Below are positions 36,444-47,520 of a stretch of DNA of 64,000 nucleotides, one piece after another. Position numbers and translations under genes: made by a program. This DNA is from Phascolomyces articulosus. Its lineage: Eukaryota; Mucoromycota; Mucoromycetes; Mucorales; Lichtheimiaceae. The notes below the pieces were generated by a model. The model saw only the letters and a program-made list of their open reading frames with translations, did no database searches and was not told the origin of the DNA. The stretch lies in contig JAIXMP010000052.1 in the NCBI GenBank assembly GCA_025677815.1, positions 1 through 64,000 on the forward strand, read 5' to 3'. Each line of letters starts with the position of its first letter. The first letter of the stretch is position 1.

Positions 36444-39030
36444 ATGAGGCAACTGCTTTACAATGCCTTGTTCCTGGCTGGAATTTTTGGAGCTGTAACA
36501 AGTGTCAGCCCTACACCACGGCTGTATTCAGGTATGTGCCTTGTCAAAATGAGACTTTCTCCTGCAATATTATAGGTAAATTTTATTAAAAATGATGGAA
36601 TGATATATACCATCATTGTTACGTGCTATCCTTTGGGTGTAACAGGTTGTACCTATCTTCGACGAAAAATATATTGTTATGGTGGTGTGGATCGAGCAGA
36701 CGCAGGCATACAAGCAGACAGATTGATGACAATGGATGATTTTTATTATTTGGATATTTCTGGAAACTTTGCTGTAAGTAATGCAAGTTCAGCTTGGGTT
36801 GAAATTAATGCTGAAGGAGGTTTACAACCTGAACCAAATGCATTTTACAGCATGGGAAAGATCTCTGAAAATAATACCATCGTAATAAGTGGTGGTCTCG
36901 GTAGAAATGACAGGACTTTGCTGGTCAATCCGACAATAGCATATAATGTAATCACAAACACTTGGTTTACAATGAGTGGAAATAGCGGAAATCAAGTGTA
37001 TGTAAAAAAAATCGACATCATTACATATATTACTAGTAGTAATAGTAGTAAACAAAAGCAACAAAACAAATAATTAAATACAGTATTAATAATAATTCAA
37101 AGCCCAATGATCGATACATCAATTTCAATCATATGCTAATTTCTCGTGAACATTGTTATATTTTTTTAATTTAAAGATACGCGGCAGCAAATGCTCAAGA
37201 GTCTAATAATAGCCTCTATATCTGGGGGGGTGTAAGGTATGTAGTATATATTATGTAAACTAGTATAGTAATCAACAAAATGGCAGTTCATCCTTTATGA
37301 TGAGTTTGTTATATAATGTTTATGACGACTTGCCATATGATTTTATAGTGATGCAGCTACGGGATACGGATTTCAAGATTATGAACCGGACATGAGAATA
37401 TTGGATCTTATCGTAAGTATATACTATTACTATTACAGTATTTGTCATAGGTATTCATATAAATATGTTTACGTAAACATAATAAGAAGCACAACGGAGG
37501 TGATATTAAAGATTTATATTATTATTTTAGGCAGATCAATGGAGACGTGTTGATTTATATGCCCGTATTCCAACCCGTGTTTATCATACCTCTACACTTG
37601 GAAATGACCAAAGAAGTATCTATTTCATCGGAGGACAAGCTCAAACTTATGTAACAGCCGAAAATGGAACGTCCTATTATGAAAAAACGCTTGCACCCAT
37701 GAATAGTATTTTGGTATTTGACACATCAACTTCAATGTGGGCAACTCGAAATACTACGGGTATTACGCCTTCTTCTCGGCTATGGCATACAGCTGAATTA
37801 AGTAAGTCATATTTATCGTGTAAACATATAAATAACCGAACGATGGATTCTACCCATACGTATAAATGCAATTTCTTCAAGTATAATAATAGATAATACA
37901 CATCTAACAAATTCCTCATACATGCTTTATAGAACCCAACACAAATGAAATCGTCGTATACGGAGGTGCAATTATGCTTCCAAACTCAACAGAACCTGCT
38001 GAGGATTTTTGCTACGTTTTAGATACAACTTCAATGAGCTGGACCATTATTAATCTTAATAAAGATGAAGGTGCAGGAATTCGATCAGATCATTCAGGTA
38101 ATCTTTTTTTGTTACTTTTAATATCATATATATTGTACATTTTATATGATGCCAAAAATTTTGGATTTATAGTCAATCAAAAATAATACTATGTACAGCT
38201 GTATTTTTGGAAGATAGTACGTTGATGTTTATCATGTTTGGGATGAATGAAAATGCAGATGGTCGAGCCGATGTTCAAGTATTAAACACAGATTCTTGGC
38301 AGTGGGTGCAAAATTATGAAGGACCAGGACCTTTACCAAACGATAATCAAGATGAAAGTGGATCAGGAAGTTCGGGTCTTAGTGGAGGTGCGATCGCAGG
38401 CATTGTTATCGGCGTAGTTGCTACGGTATGTTACGTTTTTTTTTGTTCAATAATAATTCGAATACATGCTATTGAAATGTTACTTGTAAACATTGATGAA
38501 AATAAAAACCAACCCTTGATAACAAACTAATGTATTACAATATAAAGATTGTAATTATTGTAGGTGCATTGTTCTTTATCAGATTACAAAGACGACGAAG
38601 ACAACAATCAAGTCACCATGTGATCAATAACAATAGCAATATGAGTCCACCTCGTTATTCTAATGATATCAAAATGGAGAACGAAATTCAACCATTCAAT
38701 GTGGCTACTACTTTGTCAATACAACAACAAGCTCAATATTATCCAACGGCACAGGGTCTTGCACCACCACCTGCACAACATTATGCAATAGCCCAAAGTG
38801 ATGGACGGTTATCCCCTATATCTAGCAGAACAAGAGTCGCTGGTACTACGACCACTATTGAAACGAATACCATCCCATCGCCACAACAACAAAGATTAGT
38901 AGGCGAAACATCATCACCGCAGCGTTTGTCGGTCGAGATAGATAGTCCGAAACCAGATGGGTCACATCAAGAACAACAAAACGTTCTCCGTATGACCTTA
39001 TCTCCTGTAAAACCTGACGGTTCTGGCTAG
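36444..39030 (+). CDS. Kelch-repeat single-pass membrane protein
   Basis: About eight exons. The start MRQLLYNALFLAGIFGAVTS is a good signal peptide. Kelch-type beta-propeller motifs follow: YLRRKIYCYGGVDRA, FYSMGKISENNTIVISGGLG, YAAANAQESNNSLYIWGGV, TSTLGNDQRSIYFIGGQAQT and PNTNEIVVYGGAIMLPNS, each with the hydrophobic-GG signature, then HSAVFLEDSTLMFIMFGMNE. A Gly/Ser-rich spacer leads to a transmembrane helix split by an intron (GAIAGIVIGVVAT / GALFFIRLQ) and a basic stop-transfer RRRRQQ. The cytosolic tail is Gln/Ser/Pro-rich with SPQRL/SPKPDGS phosphosite-like motifs and ends at TAG 39028-39030. Extracellular (N-out) propeller with a disordered cytoplasmic tail; such proteins are common in Mucoromycota with unknown ligands, perhaps cell-surface sensing or polarity. 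Confidence 0.85.
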
Positions 39031-39303
39031 AAAAACAGTAGCAGTAGTATGCAATGAATAATAAGTATTATATTTACTATTATATACACTATGTAACAAC
39101 AGCAACAATATTTTATATATGTACAGTAATCAAATTTTAATTTTACAGTTTTTTCTCCTTCCCGTTATATACAAACTCACAACAATGAAATAAATAAATA
39201 CATCATAATTATAATGCATAAAACCTAAAATATATTTATATCTAAAAAGTATTAGTAGTCCACCCAAAAAAAAAGTATGCTATAGTGTATTAGATGTTTA
39301 ACT

Positions 39304-40910
39304 TTAGTTATTGAAAAAAGTGGTTGGTTCAGGAATTGGGTTAAGCAAAGTATTAGAAGTCAAGACTGTCTCCAGATTTTGTAGATTCAAAAGCTCCACT
39401 GTATATATTGCTTCAATAGTATATTATGCATCAGTATGTGGTAAAAGCATCGTGCATGGATGTGAAAGTAATCTAGGGTGTATTACATTTGGTTCCTAGA
39501 GACATATAGTAGTTAGATAGGATAGGATATAAAAGTGTTATTTTGAAATATATTTTTCATTATACTTTTTAGGATCCATGATTGTTTCTTTTTTATATTT
39601 ACATATGTAAAAAAAAGTCAACAGTAATTATACTAACCCCTTCAAAGATATCCAGACCTACGGCTTTAACTTTTTCATCCTCCATAGTATCAACTAATAC
39701 TGGTCCATTAATCCTTCTACTGTGAGCTGTGTTCACCACAATAACGCCTTCCTTCATCATCGAAAGTTGAGGAGCATTCAGTATATGAAAAGTGTTCTTG
39801 TTAAGTAAAACATTAACAAAAAGATACAATCTGAAGTTTTTTAATAGTATTTCAAATCAACATAAGTTGCATTATACTTTCTCGACTACAAAAAATATCA
39901 TTGTTAGTCTCCAATGGCCGCCATCTTGCTTCTAAAAGTATCATCTACGTATAGATTTATCTTTTGTATATTATATATATGTATCTTTGGGTTCCAGACG
40001 TGTCTTGTTACGATATTGTATTCTCATATCAAACCCAGCTATCTGTTTAACCACCTTCTCACCAATATTTCCTAGACCCAAAATTCCTAATGCTTTCCTT
40101 TCTGGTTCACTAGGTAAAGGAAGACCATTAAATCAACGTCATGATATGAAAAAGAGAAAGTTAGATCGGGATTTTTTCAGTAAAAGGGAAAAAAGTACCT
40201 CTCTTGCTCTCCTATCCATCTTAAGCCATGTGTCTGTTCCTTTAATAGGTCATAGCCTCCCGCAACAAGGTTAGTTCAGAATATGATATATTACAGAATA
40301 TACCAAGAATTAACAAACAAGCTATATGCGTACTATACTATTTTATACATACAACTTAGAGCATTGTCTACATCAGGTGTGTGAGATACTCGAATTCCTC
40401 TGGAATCACAAGCGTCAACATATAGTAGGGTATCGTAACCATTGACGACATTAGAAATGAATTTTACACTATTTACGGTTAGAAAAAAAATATCGCTATT
40501 CTCAATGCTTAACCTATACTACTAGTATTCTCCCACTGAGAAACGTTTTAAATATTCAGACATAATATATATTTTTTTGTTACCTAGCTGGAAGATTGTC
40601 AATAAATTCTTAATTATAAGTACTATATTTAATATTCTAACAAAAAAAAAGTTAATACAAGTAAAATAGATGTGCGTTGTTAAAGACATACTGTATGTCG
40701 CGAAGGCCAGATGTAAATAGCTTCAACTGTATTAAATTTTGTTTTGTAATCATTAAAAAACTAATTCCTTGATTCAAACTGAGATGGTGTGATAGCGTGA
40801 ATCTTGTACTGTGTGTCTAGCTCTTACAAGTTTAATAGCTCCAGCTATACGACCTCACGGTGATTTTTCACCAGAAGAATACGTCATAATGAATATCCAC
40901 CCTTTAAACT
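39304..40910 (-). pseudogene. D-isomer 2-hydroxyacid dehydrogenase (glyoxylate reductase-like) pseudogene
   Basis: Read from high to low: a damaged N-terminal part (YKTKFNTVEAIYIWPS near 40710-40760; EFIDNLPA near 40600), SVKFISNVVNGYDT and DSRGIRVSHTPDVDNAL (40370-40470), NLVAGGYDLLKEQTHGLRWI (about 40205-40268), the NAD-binding KALGILGLGNIGEKVVKQIA (about 40030-40100), HILNAPQLSMMKEGVIVVNT, then AVGLDIFEG (39640-39790), and a last exon EPNVIHPRLLSHPCTMLLPH (39304 to about 39495). Damage: in-frame stop after LLPHTDA in the last exon, the catalytic NTARG is NTAHS, the expected ATADIA stretch after HTPDV is missing, and further stops lie in the N-terminal part. The GLGNIG cofactor motif and catalytic LPH remain. 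It was a normal-length intron-containing gene that has died. Confidence 0.85.
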
Positions 40911-41209
40911 TTGACTAATGTCGGTTACTTCTGATGCTCGTATTTTTTTTTGAAGAAAGCAAAAAATAAATAGGTTCATGTAAAGGTTTGTTTTACTCCT
41001 CTTTTATAAAGTTTTTGGACTACTGTAAATGTTTTATAACCCAAAAAAATGCGCATACGTGTTTATATTCGTAATGCTGATTTCATAGATTTATATATTT
41101 TACGCTTTGCATTAGATTTTGATGCTGTAACTTTATATAATTGAGTTATCGTTTCATATGTTAAATATACTACATCTTTTTTCCAAATTATTTGCGCGTA
41201 GTTGAATAA

Positions 41210-41640
41210 CTTTGCTTTGTCTGGGGAATCAATTTGCGTTAGGAATTTTGCGCCAAAAGGCACGGTTTTTTCAGAAACCATCCGATTACCAACGTTTCCA
41301 ATATGTTTATATCCCTCGTCGTAAAAGACTCCCCTGTTATGAAACACGTCAGTATTTACGATCATTAACAATCAATCCAAATCACATAATTGATATCTCA
41401 TACCCGGCAAGAAATATCTTATGTAGACCTACTCGTACATATAAAGTATCTCCTAAGTATTTCTTTATCACTTAGGAAAGCAAATACCCCAATACTATAT
41501 GACTTCAACCCAACTGATCCTGTACACCTCCAAGACCCGACTTATATTTCTTTACCCGAACAAAGAAAGAGTGAAATAGCAGTATATTGCCACTGGAATC
41601 GCTACTTATGCCAAATAATTGCCTAGAGAATCATATCGAG
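41210..41640 (+). mobile_element. Retroelement (LINE-type) ORF1-like remnant
   Basis: Reads FQYVYIPRRKRLPCYETRQY, then LRSLTINPNHIIDISYPARN in one frame, shifts by one near 41410 and continues YVDLLVHIKYLLSISLSLRK, ANTPILYDFNPTDPVHLQDP, then TYISLPEQRKSEIAVYCHWN and R. This order (basic YVYxPxR start, LRxL block, IxDIxYPARNI, VDLLVH, YDFNPxDPxHLxDP, RNR-like end) is what I associate with ORF1-like proteins of Mucorales retroelements and shares blocks with the remnant at 1750-2105. The frameshift and a stop after CQIIA show it is dead; no reverse transcriptase is seen in the window. Confidence 0.55.
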
Positions 41641-41771
41641 CACACAGTCGCATATTTCTTTCAATACAATTGATGGCTGATGTCCTTCTATGTTGCTAGA
41701 ATATCCAATCCACCCCTTTAAACTAGTTAAATCTCTTAAGTTTATTTAGTTAAAAAACATTTTATTTAGCT

Positions 41772-42303
41772 TTATTTATGCTCCCATTTACACCCTTTTT
41801 TTGACATTTTCCCTGTATCCCAACAGGGTTTTTTTGTTCCAGTCATGGTGACAGGTAGTTCGTTCTCGATTTTATATTGACGTACATAATGCTGACCTGT
41901 TCTGATCTTAATTCTTACTAAAAACGAGGCTGCTTTTGCAGTCATATCCATTTCCATGACATAATCAAAAGTCGTTGAATTTGTTGAGCATTGTACTTTC
42001 TGTATGGACCACGCTCTCCCTTTTTTTTTTGGAGTTGCACTTTTTTTTCAATTTCGATTCGGATTTAGTATTGATCGTCTTAATATTCGTTATAGCTACT
42101 TCCGTCATCACTTCATCGACTTGAATCTCGGAGGAACCATACTGAAAAACCGATTGGATTCCACCAGCGGTCCCTTGCCATTCCATTTCTGTTTGGTAAG
42201 GTAGATCCGCATCAGCATCTTCTATTGATTCAGCGGGGCAATTTTAAGCCAATATTTCATCAGCAATGCTATTAAACTCGTAAATGAATTCCACATGAGC
42301 CAT
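41772..42303 (-). mobile_element. DNA transposase N-terminal remnant
   Basis: From ATG 42301-42303: MAHVEFIYEFNSIADEILA, in-frame stop at codon 20, then continuing in the same frame NCPAESIEDADADLPYQTEM, EWQGTAGGIQSVFQYG, EVAITNIKTINTKSESKLKK and STMLNKFNDF, a frame change near 41965, and YVMEMDMTAKAASFLVRIKI, RTGQHYVRQYKIENELPV, a helix-turn-helix-like stretch. I recall proteins that begin like this (acidic 'EFI(Y/F)E(F/Y)N' start, basic linker, HTH, then DDE domain) as Tc1/mariner-type transposases of Mucorales. The DDE part is absent, so only the 5' piece survives. Family naming is tentative. Confidence 0.5.
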
Positions 42304-42735
42304 TTTTAAATACAAACAACTAAAAAAACAAACAAACAAAGGTTAAGTACAAATGACAACGCAAATATTTAGACGCAAACTGATTCCCGAGACAACGCAA
42401 AGTTATTTCAGCTAAACGCAAATAATTTGGAAAATACCTGTAGTGTTTTATGTGTATATATGAAAAGTATTTTTTATATGAATATTTATATGGTAGATGT
42501 ATGAACAGGGTAACAAAGAAACAGGTTAATATATGTTATCATCTAACTTGAAGGAACATGAGAAAAAAAAACAAGCTGTATGAAGTTTCACTTTGGGTGG
42601 AAATGCATAGAGAGAGAGGGGAGAACAAAAGGGAATATGGTGAGAGTAGATGATAATATAAAATGAACAAATCGTATGCTATATGAAAGATGATGGATGT
42701 AAATATTAATTCTTTTTGTTCTCAGTTGGATAGAT

Positions 42736-44250
42736 CTAGAGAGTAGTTTGGGAAAGAGATTCACGTTTTGAAAAGAAACGAACGACTTCCTCATAAATTG
42801 CCCAAGATATAGCCGAGCTTAATGGTTTACGGGCAAGTCGAAGACTTAGTCCATCAAAAAATCCTTTGACACCATCCTCTAAAAATACGCGTCGTGTTGT
42901 TGCCCAAATATTTGGATATATATGTGGATCAAGTTGCATGCGGGTTTTCATCATATCAAAAGGTTGTGTGATACATGTGGCAGTGGTTCCTGCCATAACC
43001 CCTGAACCAAGATTGACGGCTACATTAGCAATAGGAACATCGTATTGGTTTTTCCAACCTATTTTTTTTTGAAGGAAGAATATACGATGATCTGTCAGGA
43101 AGGATGATATATATACAAGGCCAAAAAATGGGATGCATATCACTATCCAATCATACACGTACCATTTGCCATCCCTTTCCAATGTTCATAAAAAAATAAA
43201 TAAATTCCAGCAAAAGGAGCATCACGGATAAAGGTCGCTCCGTAGCCAGCAAATAATCCTAATCGTCATTAAATGGCGTTTTTTAATCCCTTCGTAAATT
43301 CAATGAAATAAATTCCTTCCAATCATTATATAAAAATATCCATCCTTTTACCTCGAACTCCATCATATTTAATCACTGATCGAAATGCTTCCAACATGGA
43401 TCCATAATTATACATGTTACTCTGAAACAAAAAGGAAAACATGAGTAAGAAAATCAGTTGGTTCCTTCTTTTTTTTTTAAAAAAAAAAAAACAGGCACAA
43501 GAAGCATCTTTTTCATATCCATCAAATAATCCACAAAACAGTTTACAATATATATAATTACCTCATATCGAACTTTGAGTACTGTAAAAGGCATCAAAAT
43601 ATATCCAACAGCACCTCGAGCTGTTATACCTGCAATCAAGTTTTCATATTTTTCTTGTTTTTTATATGGCATACCCGTTACTCTCGATAACACAGGTTGC
43701 CATGTAGGTCGTGATATGGCTATGACATTACGTATTTCTGAAAGTGTTGTAAAATATATTGCTGTACCCGGAACATTTCTATAATATACGGCATTATCCG
43801 TTTAATACCTTTTTTATAATAAAAGAAAAAAGTGATATTGTTACTTACCTAACAATAGTTGGTAAAGTACCACGCCAAAGTCCTACTGGACCACTGGTTT
43901 TTATAATATCTTGAATGGTGGTTAACATGGTACTAAATATGAACATATATATTTTTTATAAGTTTTGCATAATTAAAATATACTTTGGCTGAAAAAGTGA
44001 TGTTTTGATTCGATGATAGCTAGGTTACACCACCACTTTCAAAAAAAAAAGCTTACTGTCTTTTCCGAAGGTGCTTTGCTGTATTTAATAAAGAAGCGTC
44101 ATGGGTGGATTGTTGAAGTCGAGTCTTGATTAAATCTAATGGTTGTAACATTATACAAGAAGTCATTCCAGACATGGCACCTCCTACAAGGTGCGCTATT
44201 TTTTGAGGTCGTTTTTTTTCTACTGCTTGTTCATGTTCCTGTCGCGTCAT
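42736..44250 (-). CDS. HEM25: Mitochondrial glycine carrier Hem25 (SLC25A38)
   Basis: Inner-membrane carrier importing glycine for the first step of heme synthesis. From ATG 44248-44250: [20 protein letters not shown], then [20 protein letters not shown] with TRLQQS (first PxD/ExxK carrier signature), the family-typical [20 protein letters not shown] then [28 protein letters not shown] with LKVRYE (second repeat), [20 protein letters not shown] then FFYEHWKG, and [20 protein letters not shown] with MMKTRMQ (third repeat). It ends [10 protein letters not shown] at 42736. About six exons with canonical splice sites (e.g. [23 protein letters not shown]). Three repeats, each with both halves, and normal length (about 320 residues). 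The FRN/RNVPG and RDAPFAG motifs are diagnostic for SLC25A38. Confidence 0.93.
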
Positions 44251-45749
44251 TATGTTTCTATTTTATTGTTATGTATATGTGTTGATATAAAAAAAAAGCA
44301 AAATAGCCAAAGAAAAAATGAGTCGGAAAATAGAAAAATTGAAAACCGTGGGGATTGTGGCAAAAGCTGTCGTTCTTTTATATATGGTTATAAAGATGTC
44401 ATTCCTCAGCCTTGCTTCTATTGTTGTTCTCCTTTTATGGATGAATTCTCGGATTGACTCAAGTTACTGTTATTTCTTTTACCAATCAAAAGAAAATACA
44501 CTCTCTCTTGTTGCTTTTATCGTTATTCATTATTTTATAGTAGAAATGCTGAAGAGTCCTTGTTGAAAAGAATAATATCTTTTATTCGACTAGGTATCTC
44601 CTTTATATAAGCTTATTATTAATTAATAAATAAAAAAATCAAATTATGGATGAAAAAGAACAAGAAAGGGTCGGATGGTCAGTATTTTATAGATGACTCA
44701 TATGAAGTCCTGTTATGTTTTTTAATGATAATTATGCTCAAAAATCATCGGAAACTGGAACTCGGTTATTCTATCGGTTGAAATCCTAAATGGTTCCGCG
44801 GTACGTATATTCAAAAAAGTCTAGTACGTTTTTTTGACACACCAACCTACAACTGCTATAGCAGTGCTCTACTCTCACATTTTTCCACCTCAGTATGTCG
44901 TGATAATCATCACCTTCAATCGCTCATTTCACAATATATAAGCATTAATAAACGTCAGCAATCAAAAACAGGATGTCGATCCCCTTATATTATATGTTCA
45001 TTTCGCATTTTATTACATATAATAAATGCCTCCGAAGAAACATTCGGAAGAGGATGTTAAAAGAAATTGTGTTTTTAAGTTGATTCCTCTATGTTTAGCA
45101 CGAAAACTCTTTTTGCCTATATTTTACATTTTATAAATGGGAATAAAAGTTTATATTAAAAAATGGTGTATTATATATTGCAATAGTAAAAATTTGTGAA
45201 TCGTCACTATCCTCCAAGGACTTTCTCTTTTTGCCTTTAGGCACTGTATATTGTAATAGTTTATGGCACCAATAATGGACAAGGTGGAATAATGAATGGA
45301 GGTATAGATATGTTAGCAATTGAAACGAGTACAGTTTGGTCATCATTTAGAGCTCTCAAGGTGTTTTTGATCGCAGATTTAGTCTGCCAGGTGAATAGCA
45401 GAAGTGGGATCAATTGCTTGTAGAACGATTCGAGAAAAAGAGAGAACCAAATTTTTTAATCCGACAAATATAACATGATCTTAAGATACCTCTCAACTCA
45501 ACCATTTAATGATGTTGAGGTCAATAATTATACTGTACAGAAGATAAATAAAATTAGAATATGGTAGTTTACGTTTGTTTTATAAAATGCATACGATACT
45601 TTAATTTTACAAGTGACGATAATTTTTTTTTTTCAGTAATAAAGATAGAATTTTAGTTATAAATGAAGGAATCTCAGTTATGAAAGGATGGGTTTTTCTT
45701 TATTGAGCGCAAAAATTTTTAGAACGTGACAATAATTTTCAGTGTTGAC

Positions 45750-45794
<45 letters not shown>

Positions 45795-46374
45795 GTAAAA
45801 AACGAAAGGCAGGTTTTTCGTATTTGGGCCTGCGTCAAATTTCGATTATGAATGAACTTTATATTCGTCTCTAATCAGTCAAATATAAACCATTTTATTT
45901 GTGATTAAGTGAGAATATTTTTCGCCAGCAAACCGATTGGTTGTTCAAACTCGAAGTATGAGTTATTCAAATCCAACACTGATTTATTTCAAAGCCAACC
46001 AACACTTTATTATTTTTCAGTGCTATTAGTTCTTCTTGTATAGTATGACTGTAGAACAAGGAGCAGTTTATTTCTTTTTTATTTGTTGTATCCATGCAAA
46101 AAAACAAAAAACCAATATATAATGATAGAGTTAAAAAAGGCGCAGAAGGCAGTATCGTACCATTATGACCACTAGTTCGAATTTAATTACAAAATCCTGG
46201 GTATGTGGTATTTGAATATGAAGAGTTTATGCAACAAAAATAATGAAACAAATTATAAATATGTAATTCAGACTTTTATTCATGGACAAGTAAAGTAGCC
46301 AATAAATCTCGGCTCCTGTATTATTATTCGTGTATTTTATCGTTTGGATCTAAAGGGCAAACAATTTTTCGGTT
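44251..46374. other. Intergenic region with long ATT microsatellite
   Basis: No convincing gene. An (ATT)n run lies at 45751-45794. The minus-strand stretch near 45190-45400 (with a KGKKRKSLEDSDDSQ segment) has slightly protein-like composition but no context or homology I recognise. Confidence 0.45.
45751..45794. repeat. (ATT)n microsatellite
   Basis: About fourteen uninterrupted ATT units. Confidence 0.95.
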
Positions 46375-46584
46375 TTATCCCAATTCATCTTTCAATGTAT
46401 CCGTCGTTGGCTGGGCTGCTTGATCAAGTTGTATCCGTCTGTCTGGGTTTGTTGTCCTGATACACCATATCATGTCTAATCCATCACTCAAGAGAGAGAA
46501 GTCTTCGGCTTCATTGCTTGTATCGTCCAATAGTGCCCATCGTACATTGATTGCATCTCTTGAATATATGTGCTCCTCGCGTGA
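46375..46584 (-). other. Orphan open stretch, possible last exon or remnant
   Basis: About 70 codons open to a TAA at 46375-46377, reading REEHIYSRDAINVRWALLDD, then TSNEAEDFSLLSDGLDMIWC and IRTTNPDRRIQLDQAAQPTT. Composition is clearly protein-like and unlike the AT-rich surroundings, and a pyrimidine tract with TAG precedes it (about 46590-46600). No start codon or upstream partner exon is evident, and no family is recognised. It could be the 3' exon of a gene or element whose 5' part is the GC-richer island at 46790-47520. Confidence 0.35.
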
Positions 46585-46789
46585 TCAATAACCTACGATA
46601 GAAAAAAAACAATAATCATATTAATATTTAAGAACGACAATAACGATAATAATGAAAACCATATATATATAATAACACGGTACTAAAAAAACACGTATCA
46701 AACACAATAATAGTGATTTCATTCGAATGCAATGCGCCTAGCCCATGTTAAGTATTAAATTATTATAAAAATAATACAATAATGGTTTC

Positions 46790-47520
46790 CAGAAGCTACC
46801 ACGAGGAGGTGGCATTACATCAGCTTCCACCTCCCTGTACTTTCAGGCGAAAGATCAGGTTCAAACGGTAGTCCAAAACAGCGAAAGAGAAAGTCGCAAT
46901 GAATGGTCCACACCCGCCGACTGTTGTAGGTCTCGGCATTGGGAGATTCACAGACATCACTCGCCTCCATGCAGCTCGACAGCTAGACTACTTACCCAGT
47001 CGCGATAGCGAAATATCTGTCCGACTTGAGGCATGAGAGAGTCTCCTTAGCATCTCTCGAGGGTCACTTACCACAACCCCGCCCATATAAGATCATACCG
47101 TATCGTAACGAAAACAACCCCAAATGAATGGTGTCATTCCCATCCGTGCATCTCCCCAGGTTTGTTCGTAAAATAGAAGGAGAGAAGTTTTTTTGGTGCA
47201 TACCCGAAACTGCATTAGGCTGTGGCATTTCGATTACCCCGCTGTAAGAGTAACCTTCCAAGATGCACTGGACAAATGCACCATTAAAGAAAAAGAAAAG
47301 AAAGTTCGCAGTCATTCGAGGATGTACCTGCCGAAACAAGCCTGCCACGATTCACCACTTGCAAATGCCACGAACTGCCCCATGGACCCTACAATTTTTT
47401 CATGTTAGCCATTTATTACCTGATCAGGGAGAATGCACGCCGAGTTGGGTTGGTCCATGGAAGCACTTGGGCAATGCTGCTACAAAATAGAGTTGCAGGC
47501 CAGAGTGGCGGAGGGGGAAG
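46790..47520 (-). repeat. GC-richer island, probable dispersed Mucorales repeat
   Basis: Base composition jumps to near-balanced within very AT-rich DNA. On the minus strand one frame reads TIHLGLFSLRYGMILYGRGC followed by GK and a stop, and further on EASDVCESPNAETYNSRRVW, CFGLPFEPDLSPE and TGRWKLM before a stop. I recall peptide readings of this kind recurring in many Mucorales genomes, which would make this a dispersed repetitive element, but I cannot verify it. The readings are interrupted, so it is not an intact gene. No terminal repeats, reverse transcriptase or transposase motifs are seen. Confidence 0.45.

Noticed and set aside
44191..44566. Open frames just upstream of HEM25 with hydrophobic stretches
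   Set aside because: Overlap each other, start inside the divergent flank and show no conserved-looking segment or splice partner.
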